Notes: generated by a model from the sequence alone, not told the origin. Numbered from the stretch's first letter, positions 34,959 through 43,109 are shown. The stretch is DNA of 64,000 nt from Mycobacterium sp. ENV421 (GCF_002887815.1 NZ_PDHO01000001.1:124001-188000); one strand, 5' to 3'. Made by a program: numbers and translations.

Positions 34959-36002
34959 GTGGACGTCGACGTCATGACCACTGCGCTGCCGCTGGGAGAA
35001 ATCGGCAGCCTCGCCCAACGAACCCAGGCCGCCGGCTTCTCCGGGATGCTCTTCACCGAGACAGGCCGGACCCCGTACCTCAACGCCGCGGTGGCGTCGC
35101 AAGCCGCGCCGGGACTGCAGATCTTGACCGGTGTCGCGGTGGCGTTCCCGCGTAGCCCCTTCATCACGGCAGCGACCGCGTGGGAACTGCAAGAAGGCAG
35201 CGGTGGACGCTTCCGGCTGGGGCTGGGCACCCAGGTGCGTACCCACGTCGTGCGGCGGTACGGCACCCAGTTCGAACGTCCGGGGCCGCGACTGCGCGAC
35301 TATGTGTTGGCGGTCAAGGCGTGCTTCGCCGCCTTCCGCACCGGCACCCTCGATCACCACGGCGAGTTCTACAACCTGGACTTCATCACGCCGCAATGGA
35401 GTGCCGGACCCATCGACGAGCCGGACCCGAAGGTCGACATCGCGGCGGTGAACCCCTGGATGCTTCGGATGGCCGGGGAGGTTGCCGACGGTGTGCACGT
35501 CCACCCGATCGGAGAGCCCGGCTACATCGCCCGCCACGTGGTGCCCAAAGTCGCTGAGGGGGCGGCGAAATCGGGGCGCTCGCCGTCCGACATCGCGCTG
35601 ATCGTGCCGGTGATGACCATCGTCGGCGACACCGACGAGGAGCGCGCGGCCGAGCGGGAGCGGGTGCGGTTCTCCATGAGCTTCTACGGCAGCACCCCCA
35701 ACTATGCGTTCATCTGGGATGAGGCCGGCTTCGACGGCACCACCGCCCGCATCCGCGAGAAGCAGAAGGCCGGCGACATCAAGGGGATGGCGGCCCAGAT
35801 CACCGACGACCACATCGCCACGTTCGCCACCGAGTCGACCTGGGACGGGCTGGCCGGTGCGCTGGCCGAGAGATACGGCGACACCGCGACCCGCATCGTG
35901 CTGTACAACGCGCTCGGCGACGACGAGCGCTTCGAGCGCTACGGCGAGGTGGCGCGGCAACTCTCGCACGGCACCGCGCGCCCAGGGCGCGCGGCGCGGT
36001 AA
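34959..36002 (+). CDS. F420-dependent luciferase-like oxidoreductase (TIGR03617 type)
   Basis: A 347-residue TIM-barrel protein of the mycobacterial luciferase-like F420 group, distinct from the 28911 gene product: GFSGMLFTETGRTPYLN, GVAVAFPRSPFITAATAWELQE, GGRFRLGLGTQVRTHVVRRYG, and ADGVHVHPIGEPGYI. The start is a GTG at 34959. No partner gene reveals the substrate. It is followed 29 bp later by a GAP-family membrane protein. Confidence 0.87.
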   Translation: MDVDVMTTALPLGEIGSLAQRTQAAGFSGMLFTETGRTPYLNAAVASQAAPGLQILTGVAVAFPRSPFITAATAWELQEGSGGRFRLGLGTQVRTHVVRRYGTQFERPGPRLRDYVLAVKACFAAFRTGTLDHHGEFYNLDFITPQWSAGPIDEPDPKVDIAAVNPWMLRMAGEVADGVHVHPIGEPGYIARHVVPKVAEGAAKSGRSPSDIALIVPVMTIVGDTDEERAAERERVRFSMSFYGSTPNYAFIWDEAGFDGTTARIREKQKAGDIKGMAAQITDDHIATFATESTWDGLAGALAERYGDTATRIVLYNALGDDERFERYGEVARQLSHGTARPGRAAR

Positions 36003-36031
36003 CCTGCCGCCATGCCAGCACGGATGAGCCC

Positions 36032-36784
36032 GTGAGCACACATATCGCCGTGATCGCGACGCTCGCGGTCGCGTTGCTGTTCAGTCCCGAGACGCTGGTC
36101 CTCGGGTTGGTGGTTGCCAGCGACAAGGTGGTGCCGCGGCAGGCCACCCTCGCTTTCTCCGCAGGTGCGATCACCGGTATCGCGTTCTCGACCGGCATCG
36201 GGGTGGGCATCGCCGCCCTGACCGGCGCCCCGAACACGTCGGCCGCCGAGCATGCCTCGTGGCCCGGCTTCATCGTCCGGATCCTGATCGCCGCCGCACT
36301 GCTGGCGATCGGCATCCGCCGGGCGGTCGGCGCGGTGCGGCACAAACCGATCACCGATGTGTCCAAGCCGCAGCGCCGGCCGGGAAAGTTGCGCGCCCGG
36401 CTCGCCGGACGCTTTCCCGGGCTGAATCCGAAGGCTGATCTGCCTGCCCGCCAACGCATCACTCGTGCCGCGATGGCCGGCTTCGCGGTCTGCGGACTGC
36501 ACCCCAAGGTGTTCCCGATCGCGATCGCCGCCGGTCATCAGATCCTGGAGATCGGCAACCGCCCGGAACGCGCGCTCGGTGCGGTCGTCTTCGCGGTGAT
36601 CGCACTCATCCCCGCGCTGGCGCCGACCGTGATCGAGCTGGTACGGCCGGGGGCTGCCGACCGGATCAAGGAAGGCTACGAGCGGATCATGAAGGTGCAC
36701 GGTCGCTGGATCGTCGCCCTGTTGCTGCTCGCCGCGGCCGCATTCGTCGGCTACAACGCGTTCGATCACCTGCCGAAGCACTGA
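36032..36784 (+). CDS. GAP-family (Sap-like) membrane protein
   Basis: A 250-residue protein with about six transmembrane helices in two halves. The first half begins VIATLAVALLFSPETLVLGLVVASD. A basic cytosolic loop (KPQRRPGKLRARLAGRFPGL) is followed by the second half with GLHPKVFPIAIAAG, the family's conserved NPK/HPK motif. Relatives in M. tuberculosis (Sap) help move sulfolipids or other envelope lipids with MmpL transporters; others resemble LysE-type exporters. The start is GTG 36032, and the stop is 4 bp before the next gene, so it is cotranscribed with the MFS gene. A paralogue lies at 60278-60946. Confidence 0.8.
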   Translation: MSTHIAVIATLAVALLFSPETLVLGLVVASDKVVPRQATLAFSAGAITGIAFSTGIGVGIAALTGAPNTSAAEHASWPGFIVRILIAAALLAIGIRRAVGAVRHKPITDVSKPQRRPGKLRARLAGRFPGLNPKADLPARQRITRAAMAGFAVCGLHPKVFPIAIAAGHQILEIGNRPERALGAVVFAVIALIPALAPTVIELVRPGAADRIKEGYERIMKVHGRWIVALLLLAAAAFVGYNAFDHLPKH

Positions 36785-36788
36785 CCGC

Positions 36789-38009
36789 GTGAATCCCGGT
36801 ACGGCGGAGGCCAACCCGGCCCGCTTGGGCGGCCTGCTCAGCGGCGTCCTGCTGACCCAGGTCGCCAACAGTGCCGTCCATCTGGCGCAGCCACTGCTGG
36901 TTGCGGATCTATCCGGGTCGTTGGGCACCGCGGCCTTCTTCTCCGCGTTCGGCACCGCGCTGCACATGGTGGGGACCTACCTCGGCGGCTGGCCGACCGA
37001 GCGGTTCGGCGCCCGCCGCGTGCTGGCCGTGGCGACGCTACTGCGCGGCGTCGTGCTGGCCGGTGTCCCGGCGGCGATGGCCCTCGGTCTGTTGAGCCTG
37101 ACGTGGGCTGTCGTCTGCTACAGCGCGGAGGCGCTGATCCGCGGGTATGTCGACACATCGGTGCACACCATCCCCCTCGAGCTCGCCGGACACCAGCCTC
37201 GGCTGCTGGACAAGATCAACTCCCGCTACGAACTGGCCTTCGAGCTGGGGGCCGTCGTCGGCCCGCTCATGCTCAGCGGTCTCATGATCTGGTCGGCGCA
37301 AATCGTGTCGCACATCGTGATTCCGGTCGGTTTCGCGCTGTCGGCGGCGTGCTACCTGTCGATCCCCGAACGTCCGGCCATCCCGATCGAGGACCGCGCC
37401 CACACCCACGGTGGGGCCTGGGCAGGCGTGCGATACATCCTCAAACACCGGTCTCTTCTGATGGTCGTCGTCGGACTGATGTTGTTCCACCTCTACGAAT
37501 TACGCAAAGACCTCAGTGCCTTCTTCGCCAAAGGACTGTTGCACCATCCCGAGATGGTGGGGCATATCGGATCGGCGTTCGCGCTCGGTGGAGTGGCCGG
37601 CGCGCTGCTGTATACCCTCACGCAGCGCCGCGGCTCCGGAATCGGATGGGTGTTCGCCGGAGTGGTCGGAACGGTGCTCCTCGCCGTGGGCTGGATTCCG
37701 GTGAACTTGTGGGTCATGGTCGTGGCCGTGTTCCTGTTCGGGGTGGCCAACGTCTGCGCGCGACTGGTGCTGACCCGGTGGCGCCAGGAGTTGACCCCGC
37801 TGGAACATGCGGGCGGTGTCACTGCCGCAACGGAATTCGGCCGCACGGCAGCCTCGGTCGGAGTGGACAGTCTGGTCGGTGGGGCGTTCAGTTCGGGCGG
37901 GAGCGCCTACGGCTCATTCGGCATCGTGGGCGGGGTGCTCGGGGTGTTCGCCGTCGCGCAGGTCGCGGTGGCCCGGTACTTCGTCCGGCGCGGAAACCCG
38001 GCCCGCTAG
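36789..38009 (+). CDS. MFS transporter (12-TM)
   Basis: A 406-residue membrane protein with about 12 helices. Between TM2 and TM3 is GGWPTERFGARRVLAVATLLR, the MFS loop. Later segments include DKINSRYELAFELGAVVGPLM, which resembles the MFS_3/enterobactin-exporter-like group. The start is GTG 36789. It follows the GAP-family gene by 4 bp, and its stop overlaps the convergent hydrolase gene by four bases. The substrate is unknown; pairing with a GAP-family protein suggests export of a lipid or amphipathic metabolite. Confidence 0.87.
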   Translation: MNPGTAEANPARLGGLLSGVLLTQVANSAVHLAQPLLVADLSGSLGTAAFFSAFGTALHMVGTYLGGWPTERFGARRVLAVATLLRGVVLAGVPAAMALGLLSLTWAVVCYSAEALIRGYVDTSVHTIPLELAGHQPRLLDKINSRYELAFELGAVVGPLMLSGLMIWSAQIVSHIVIPVGFALSAACYLSIPERPAIPIEDRAHTHGGAWAGVRYILKHRSLLMVVVGLMLFHLYELRKDLSAFFAKGLLHHPEMVGHIGSAFALGGVAGALLYTLTQRRGSGIGWVFAGVVGTVLLAVGWIPVNLWVMVVAVFLFGVANVCARLVLTRWRQELTPLEHAGGVTAATEFGRTAASVGVDSLVGGAFSSGGSAYGSFGIVGGVLGVFAVAQVAVARYFVRRGNPAR

Positions 38010-40126
38010 GCCGCGTTGACCGTGATGGTCGACGGGTCGACGGTCGGCAGCGACAGTTCCAGGTTCGACACGGTCACCGAGCCCAGCGCCCCGACCGCGC
38101 GGTAGGACGCCGACGACCCGAACACCTGCAGGGTGACCTTCTGGCCGGGTTTGAGTGTCTGGGCCACCATCTCAAGATCGACGTCGGCGACGCGCTCGGT
38201 TCCATCCAGCGTCACCTTGATCGGCGTCACCTGATTGCCCAGCACCAGCCCGGTGGAGTTGTCGACGAGCTGGGCGTAGAGGTGATCTCCGCTGCCGGTG
38301 CCGGAATAGGTGAAGCTCAAATGCGGTGCGCCGACGACGTAGGTGGTCGTGGTGACGGCAGAGGTTGTGTAGTTCAGCGCGTCGATGGCACGTGACGATC
38401 CGATCGGCACCACCCCGAACAACCCACCGGCCCCCAGGAATGGCACCAGCGGCAGGGTCCGGGTCTTGGTGCTGGACACCAGCACCGGATTGCTCGGTGT
38501 CAGATCGTAGGAGGCCGATGAAAGGTGCTGGCCCCGTTGGTCAACCCACTCGAATTGCGGACCGGTTTGCACCGATGCGTCTTGCTTGACGTAGTGATCG
38601 AGCCACTCGAGGGTGCGCTGCTGGACCAGCACGCCACCGGTGTTGAACAGGTCGTTGGTGCACAGGCCGTGGCCGCCGCAGAACCAGATCACCTTGGTGT
38701 CAACGTTGTTGCCGATCAGTGCGAGTGCGTTGGCGTTGGCCTCCTGCAGCGTGAACAGGGTGTCGACGGTGCCCTCGATCAAGAGTGTGGGGGCGGTGAT
38801 CTGGTTGAGGAGATCGGTCGGGAGGCCCGGTCCGCGCTGCTCGAGCAGCGCCACATCTGCCGGTGTCAAATGTCCGGTCAGATCGCCGTAGATGGTGGCA
38901 GGGAGGATTTTCGGATTGGTGCGGGCCAGCGTGAGGACCAGCACGGCAGACAGGAGCGTTCCCCAGCCGCTCTTGAACGACTGAGCCTTGTAGAGCGAGC
39001 TGGTCAGGCTGTTCCATGCGATGGTCGGCACGATCGCGTCCACGCGGTGATCGGTTGCCGCCGTGACCAATTGGATGCCACCGCCATAAGACGCGCCGAC
39101 CATACCCATCCGGGGGTCGAGGTCGGACGGTTGGCCGTCGAGCTTGACCTCCGGTTGGGTGGCGACCCAGCTGATGATCGCCGACACGTCGCGGGCCTCG
39201 TAGTCCGGCGAGTCGATCTGCAGCTGGCCGCCCGAACTGTATTCCCCGCGCGGGTCCCACGTGACGACGTTGTAGCCGGCCTTGCGCAGGGCGAGGATGC
39301 TGGGCATGCCAAGAGCATTGGTGAGAACGCCGTCGACGACGCTGCCGTCGATGCTCGTCTGGCCGGGCATCCCCAGTCCCGGTCCGTAGAAGATCGTCGG
39401 CGCCTGGGTGCCTTCCTGCAATCCGGACGCCGGCATGAAATGGACGTAGATCTGCGTGCCGTCGAACGAGACCACCTTCACGTCGCGGGGTTGTGCGGCG
39501 TTGGGTGATGCTCCCGGGTGCACCGGATAACCGAACAGCGGATGCAGCACGTCGCCGAAGACCGGGATCTGGTGGATGAACGCCACGATCGGGGTGAACA
39601 CGACCGGACCCAGGACCGGGATGTGTTGCAGGAACGCCAACGGCGCGATCTGCGGGATGGCCACCACCCCGGTGGGGACGGCGGCTACATCGGCGGTGGG
39701 CACGGTGTTTGTGGCGGCGGCCACGGTGCGTTGTGGCTGGGTGGTGGCCTGCGCTTCGCGGCGGGATGCGGCGGCCAGCACCAGCGTCACCGGCGAGTCG
39801 ACCGGCGCCGTCGGATCGTCGGTCACGGTGCGGGTTGCTGTTGCCGTAGCCGGTGCCGTGGTGGCCCGTGGCGTGATCACCGACCGAACGGTCGGCCGCG
39901 CGCTGGTCCTGTTTGCGGCCGTCGCGGAATTGGCATGGACGGTCCTCGCGCTCTTCGCGACCCCGCTGTGTTGCGCCGAGGAGTGCGCTCCTGCCGTGCT
40001 GGACGACGAATCCGAGGAACCGGCCGGCGCGGCTGAGGCCTGTCCGGCTCCGGCGGCGATCGCGACTCCGATCCCCAGCGCTACTGCAAGCCCACCGACA
40101 CGCCCGACAAACGCCCCTGCACCCAT
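38006..40126 (-). CDS. Secreted alpha/beta hydrolase, X-Pro dipeptidyl-peptidase/CocE (S15) type
   Basis: A 706-residue exported protein: signal region MGAGAFVGRVGGLAVALGIGVAIAAG, a Ser/Thr/Ala linker to about residue 190, then an alpha/beta-hydrolase with nucleophile elbow MGMVGASYGGGIQ. YNVVTWDPRGEYSSGGQLQ is the S15 signature region. The charge-relay His is probably in WFCGGHGLC, and a C-terminal jelly-roll domain follows. It may act on peptides or esters at the cell surface. The ATG at 40126 is chosen because it starts the signal sequence; the 26-codon upstream extension is polar and lacks a ribosome site. Confidence 0.83.
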   Translation of the reverse strand: MGAGAFVGRVGGLAVALGIGVAIAAGAGQASAAPAGSSDSSSSTAGAHSSAQHSGVAKSARTVHANSATAANRTSARPTVRSVITPRATTAPATATATRTVTDDPTAPVDSPVTLVLAAASRREAQATTQPQRTVAAATNTVPTADVAAVPTGVVAIPQIAPLAFLQHIPVLGPVVFTPIVAFIHQIPVFGDVLHPLFGYPVHPGASPNAAQPRDVKVVSFDGTQIYVHFMPASGLQEGTQAPTIFYGPGLGMPGQTSIDGSVVDGVLTNALGMPSILALRKAGYNVVTWDPRGEYSSGGQLQIDSPDYEARDVSAIISWVATQPEVKLDGQPSDLDPRMGMVGASYGGGIQLVTAATDHRVDAIVPTIAWNSLTSSLYKAQSFKSGWGTLLSAVLVLTLARTNPKILPATIYGDLTGHLTPADVALLEQRGPGLPTDLLNQITAPTLLIEGTVDTLFTLQEANANALALIGNNVDTKVIWFCGGHGLCTNDLFNTGGVLVQQRTLEWLDHYVKQDASVQTGPQFEWVDQRGQHLSSASYDLTPSNPVLVSSTKTRTLPLVPFLGAGGLFGVVPIGSSRAIDALNYTTSAVTTTTYVVGAPHLSFTYSGTGSGDHLYAQLVDNSTGLVLGNQVTPIKVTLDGTERVADVDLEMVAQTLKPGQKVTLQVFGSSASYRAVGALGSVTVSNLELSLPTVDPSTITVNAA

Positions 40127-40221
40127 TCGTCTATAAGTAGCTTGACGTGCCCGGGTGTGTCTGGCGGTTCGCCCAACCTGTGGCAAGTCTGACGCCGTCG
40201 TCAAAAGTGTTGGTCACGAAG

Positions 40222-40286
40222 TCGAGATCGACGCTGGCGCGAGGAAGTGCGGGAGGCGGCCACGCTGGTGTCGATCTCGGCGTCGA
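40222..40286 (+). repeat. 65-bp interspersed repeat, copy 1 (palindromic ends)
   Basis: It matches 42919-42983 at 60 of 65 positions in the same orientation. Each copy begins with CGAGATCGAC and ends near GTCGATCTCG, so each could form a long stem-loop, as REP-like mycobacterial elements do. The two copies enclose the EspC-like/WXG gene cluster. Confidence 0.75.
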
Positions 40287-40350
40287 CAGACCGACTATCG
40301 CCTGCGCGGCGGGCGCCATAAAATTCGGTGATCCGTACGGAAGGGACGAC

Positions 40351-40671
40351 GTGGCCGACAACTTGAAGGTTGATGTCGACGGCCTGCTCGGTGGCGGATC
40401 TGCTATCGGCGAGCAGGTAACAGCCCTGTCGACGTCCCACCTTGAGTCCATGGTTGGACTCAGTGACGCCGAACCCGGGTGGGTAGGCACATCGGCCGAT
40501 GCGCTGGTGCGCATGGCCAGCGCGTGGCAACGAACTGCCGATCAGCACCACTCCGTACTCACCGCGCAGGCCGCACATGTGGTGGCTGCAGCTCGGTCGT
40601 TCCGCGCCATGGACGAGGGGGGCGCTGCTGAACTCGAGCAGGTCGGTGACCTAGCAGACGGTGTCAGCTAG
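40351..40671 (+). CDS. EspC-like / WXG100-type small secreted protein
   Basis: A 106-residue helical-hairpin protein: N-terminal ADNLKVDVDGLLGGGSAIGEQV, then the turn EPGWVGTSADAL (WxG in the middle), then a second long helix (VRMASAWQRTADQHHSVLTAQAAHVVAAAR). This is the EspC/DUF2580-type layout of type VII (ESX) secretion substrates. The usual C-terminal YxxxD/E signal is not seen, so it may be carried by a partner. The GTG at 40351 has AAGGGA five bases ahead. No ESX machinery is encoded in the window. It is convergent with the small membrane protein genes. Confidence 0.72.
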   Translation: MADNLKVDVDGLLGGGSAIGEQVTALSTSHLESMVGLSDAEPGWVGTSADALVRMASAWQRTADQHHSVLTAQAAHVVAAARSFRAMDEGGAAELEQVGDLADGVS

Positions 40672-40705
40672 CTCGACGTGCGCTGAGGCTCGAGTGTCGC
40701 GCGAT

Positions 40706-40990
40706 TCAACTCAACAAGAGGATTGGTACGAATACGGCTTCGAACGCCAGCACCCCCAGACAGGCATAGAACGCACCGCGGGCGACGTGCCAGTGACTCT
40801 TGAAGGGCAGTACCGCTGCCACGCCGGCAAGCACGGCGGGAAACAGCGGAGCGAGCGGCCATAGGAATCCAAACGTCAGAAGCACCGATGCGAAGCCGGT
40901 GAAAAGGCCGACGAGCAGCGCGACGGGGTGCTGCTCCTCGAAGGCTGTGAGATCGGTTGTCGTGTGTGGTGGTGTATCGATTGCCGTCAC
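40706..40990 (-). CDS. Small two-to-three-helix membrane protein
   Basis: A 94-residue protein with a short polar start (TAIDTPPHTTTDLTAFEEQHP) and hydrophobic segments VALLVGLFTGFASVLLTFGFL, PLAPLFPAVLAGVAAVLP and ACLGVLAFEAVFVPILLL. The start GTG at 40990 overlaps the stop of the previous gene as GTGA, so translation is coupled. The upstream part of the open frame is rich in Arg/Cys and is out of frame with the real gene before it. Function unknown; see the island described in the findings. Confidence 0.7.
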   Translation of the reverse strand: MTAIDTPPHTTTDLTAFEEQHPVALLVGLFTGFASVLLTFGFLWPLAPLFPAVLAGVAAVLPFKSHWHVARGAFYACLGVLAFEAVFVPILLLS

Positions 40991-41292
40991 CCTCTCCACG
41001 AAATCGCGTGCGTCAATAGACCGGGCAGCCAAACCACAAGCACCGGAGTCACACCGGTGAGTGGGGCCAGGATCAACCCAATTCCAAAGGCGCCTTTGTG
41101 TGTACCGCCGCTGCGGCGGTACACAAGAGCTCCGGCGATCACCATGACCGCCCCGGCGACGCATATTGAGATGACGGCCGTTGCAGATGCCTTCGAAACC
41201 AGAACGGCACCTGCTGCAAGCCCCCAGAACACTCCACCGATGAGCGCGCCAACCAAAGTCGCTCTCCGCCAATCGACGACGCGCACTGCCAT
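40987..41292 (-). CDS. Small membrane protein, first of a coupled pair
   Basis: A 101-residue protein with about three transmembrane helices (ATLVGALIGGVFWGLAAGAVL, ATAVISICVAGAVMVIAGALV, GIGLILAPLTGVTPVLVVWL). The ATG at 41292 has GGAGGGGG eight to fifteen bases upstream and lies one base after the stop of a 26-codon micro-ORF. The stop overlaps the next start. It is downstream of the WXG-type gene on the same strand. Function unknown; as a partner of a putative secreted protein it could be an immunity or accessory membrane protein, which is speculation from position. Confidence 0.7.
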   Translation of the reverse strand: MAVRVVDWRRATLVGALIGGVFWGLAAGAVLVSKASATAVISICVAGAVMVIAGALVYRRSGGTHKGAFGIGLILAPLTGVTPVLVVWLPGLLTHAISWRG

Positions 41293-41293
41293 G

Positions 41294-41374
41294 TCAATGC
41301 CCCCTCCAGAGTTCAGCGGGCGATGAACGCAATGCCGTCCACCGCCGATCCACTGTTGGACTTGCCATTGTCAT
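41294..41374 (-). CDS. Micro-ORF (26 aa) ahead of the membrane protein pair
   Basis: On the minus strand an ATG at 41374 follows GAGGAG with tight spacing and opens a 26-codon frame (starting MTMASPTVDRRW, ending ELWRGH). It stops with TGA at 41294-41296, one base before the ATG of the next gene. A good ribosome site and exact stop/start juxtaposition suggest translational coupling or a leader peptide. It is too short for domain analysis and could be fortuitous. Confidence 0.35.
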   Translation of the reverse strand: MTMASPTVDRRWTALRSSPAELWRGH

Positions 41375-41386
41375 TACTCCTCAGTC

Positions 41387-42862
41387 TCAGCGCGGTGCAA
41401 GGAACTCGTCGCCCTGAAATGGCGTGTACGTCCGTATCACTGGCACCTCACCTGCCGTCGTCGGTCCGAACGGCGTGAAGTTGCCCGGAGGCACAATTGC
41501 CAGCGGCGGCGTGATCGGCACGGCTTGTGGTCCGTGCACCGGCCCAAGCTGCGGGGGGTCGATCTGCGGGACGACGCTATTGAAACTGGTGATGATCATG
41601 GGGTCTCCGACCTCCTTGTGAGGAAGTAGACCGATCATCGGCCCGGAAGCGTCGTCGGTGAAGCTCGGCCAGGATTGCAGCAGCGGTGTGGTGGTTCCGT
41701 CCCGGTCGCTGTAAATCTCAATCGCTGGGAACGAGGTGACTGTGCCACCCACCCGTGGTCCGTCCGCGCCCGGGCTGATGCCTAGTGTGCCATTGACGCT
41801 GAATGGGATGGCTTTCGCCGGCGCCTCGCCTCCTGGAGAGAAGGGGTCGGCGGCGTTGTAGCGCAACAAGACTGCACCGTTTGATTGTTGGATTGCCGAA
41901 ACGTCAGGCGTGCCGGTCCTGACTTGTCCGGTATCGGCGTTGACTGACGGATTCTGGCGGGCGACGATGATCCCGTTTTCGAAGTCGGTGTAGATGGCGA
42001 CGCGTGACTCTTCTGGACCGATGTAGGGGGAGAAGCCACGGTTGTCGCCGACGTTGTTGTCGTACGGCAACATGTGGCCGTTGTCGAATGGTGGAAGTTC
42101 GACTGCCGGCGCCCACACGTCCTTACTCGGAATGAACAGATTCGTGCGTACGACACCTTGGCCCGGTACGGGCTTGATGCGGGCCACGACGATATTCGCT
42201 TCTACTCCTTGATTTTTCGGGTTGTAGCTGTGCGGATCCAATGCGGCAGCGGTCGTCCAATCACTTGTGCTGACCGGGTCTCGTCCGAATGTCCTACGGA
42301 ACGCGTCGATTTGGTTGCGCTGTTGGTTCGAATCGGGAGCTATCGGCGCTTCGGCGCTATCACCGTCGGCGATCTCGGACGCCGCGTTGTCGAGTGCGGC
42401 GGCGAGGTGCCGATCGGTCGAATCTGCGTGCCGCAGGAGGTCGACAATCGCATCGTGGACGATCTCGAGGTGCCGCTGGTTTTCGGCCTGTTGCGTCGGG
42501 TCGGCCGAGTGAAAGCACTCGAGCGAGCTGTTCGCTATGTCGATCGTTATCCCCCACCGGTCGGCCATTCGCTGGATGCGGGACCACTCCGCCTTGATGG
42601 ACTCCACGTCGGACGCCACGGACGAGACATCACGCCCTGCTTGGTCGCATTCGTCGGCATGCTCAAGGAGGCTGTTGCTGATCACTTGTGCCCGAGCGGT
42701 GGCCGCCTCCTGCGAGGCGCCCTGCCATTCCAATTTCGCGATGATCGCACCCTGGTTGTGGGCGACGTCGCGAAAGTGAGTCGCGCGATTACCCGCTGCG
42801 GCAGCGACCCCGCGAATGGCCCCCGGGTCCCACCTGTCCAGATCCGCGAGCGAAATCCCCAC
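41387..42862 (-). CDS. Putative type VII secreted protein: WXG-like N-terminus plus unknown C-terminal domain
   Basis: A 491-residue protein. Residues 1 to about 165 are helical with ISLADLDRWDPGAIRGV and, after a helix, LEWQGASQEAA, the WxG turn found at the start of mycobacterial ESX-associated proteins. About 190-490 is beta-rich with no identifiable domain: FGRDPVSTSDWTTAAALDP, VVARIKPVPGQGVVRTNLFI, NVGDNRGFSPYIGPEESRVA, VGGTVTSFPAIEIYSD, and a Pro-rich end. There is no signal peptide. The GTG at 42862 is chosen because the frame upstream translates a repeat element. Base usage looks less GC-biased than in neighbours. It is divergent from dnaK. It may be a polymorphic effector. Confidence 0.68.
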   Translation of the reverse strand: MGISLADLDRWDPGAIRGVAAAAGNRATHFRDVAHNQGAIIAKLEWQGASQEAATARAQVISNSLLEHADECDQAGRDVSSVASDVESIKAEWSRIQRMADRWGITIDIANSSLECFHSADPTQQAENQRHLEIVHDAIVDLLRHADSTDRHLAAALDNAASEIADGDSAEAPIAPDSNQQRNQIDAFRRTFGRDPVSTSDWTTAAALDPHSYNPKNQGVEANIVVARIKPVPGQGVVRTNLFIPSKDVWAPAVELPPFDNGHMLPYDNNVGDNRGFSPYIGPEESRVAIYTDFENGIIVARQNPSVNADTGQVRTGTPDVSAIQQSNGAVLLRYNAADPFSPGGEAPAKAIPFSVNGTLGISPGADGPRVGGTVTSFPAIEIYSDRDGTTTPLLQSWPSFTDDASGPMIGLLPHKEVGDPMIITSFNSVVPQIDPPQLGPVHGPQAVPITPPLAIVPPGNFTPFGPTTAGEVPVIRTYTPFQGDEFLAPR

Positions 42863-42918
42863 AGCCAGCAAACCTACTGCTGCCCGGGCGCGGCCGGTAT
42901 TCACTCGGCAGCCACTTC

Positions 42919-42983
42919 GAGATCGACGCCGGCGCGAGAAAGTGCGAGAGGCGGCCACGCTGACGTCGATCTCGGCGTCGAGC
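42919..42983 (+). repeat. 65-bp interspersed repeat, copy 2 (palindromic ends)
   Basis: It differs from 40222-40286 at five positions, in the same orientation. Its inverted ends CGAGATCGACG and CGTCGATCTCG face each other across about 40 nt. It lies between the WXG-type gene start and the dnaK regulatory region, marking the right edge of the putative island. Confidence 0.75.
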
Positions 42984-43033
42984 GCGCGTCCTGGGAACAA
43001 ATGCTGAACCCCTGCCGTTGACCAATTCGACAA

Positions 43034-43054
43034 CTTGAGTGATATCGACTCAAC
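43034..43054 (+). promoter_or_regulatory. HAIR operator 1 (HspR site) of the dnaK operon
   Basis: CTTGAGT at 43034-43040, seven bases, then ACTCAAC at 43048-43054 matches the HspR-associated inverted repeat CTTGAGT-N7-ACTCAAG at 13 of 14 positions. HspR, encoded by the last gene of this operon, represses dnaK transcription by binding such sites. Confidence 0.9.
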
Positions 43055-43088
43055 TCTGGCTTGACAGCCGACCACCGGCGGGGGCAGT

Positions 43089-43109
43089 CTTGAGCCTGGT
43101 TCGCTCAGA
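43089..43109 (+). promoter_or_regulatory. HAIR operator 2 (HspR site) of the dnaK operon
   Basis: CTTGAGC at 43089-43095, seven bases, then GCTCAGA at 43103-43109 is a second, weaker match to the HspR inverted repeat, 55 bp downstream of the first. A TTGACA at 43061-43066 between them may be the -35 box. The two sites would flank the promoter. Confidence 0.72.

Noticed and set aside
40147..40350. A 68-codon extension of the EspC-like protein
   Set aside because: It runs through repeat copy 1 and has no family similarity; the GTG at 40351 has a good ribosome site.
40991..41272. An Arg/Cys-rich extension of the small membrane protein at 40706-40990
   Set aside because: It overlaps the other membrane protein gene out of frame, whereas the GTGA overlap gives a clean coupled start.
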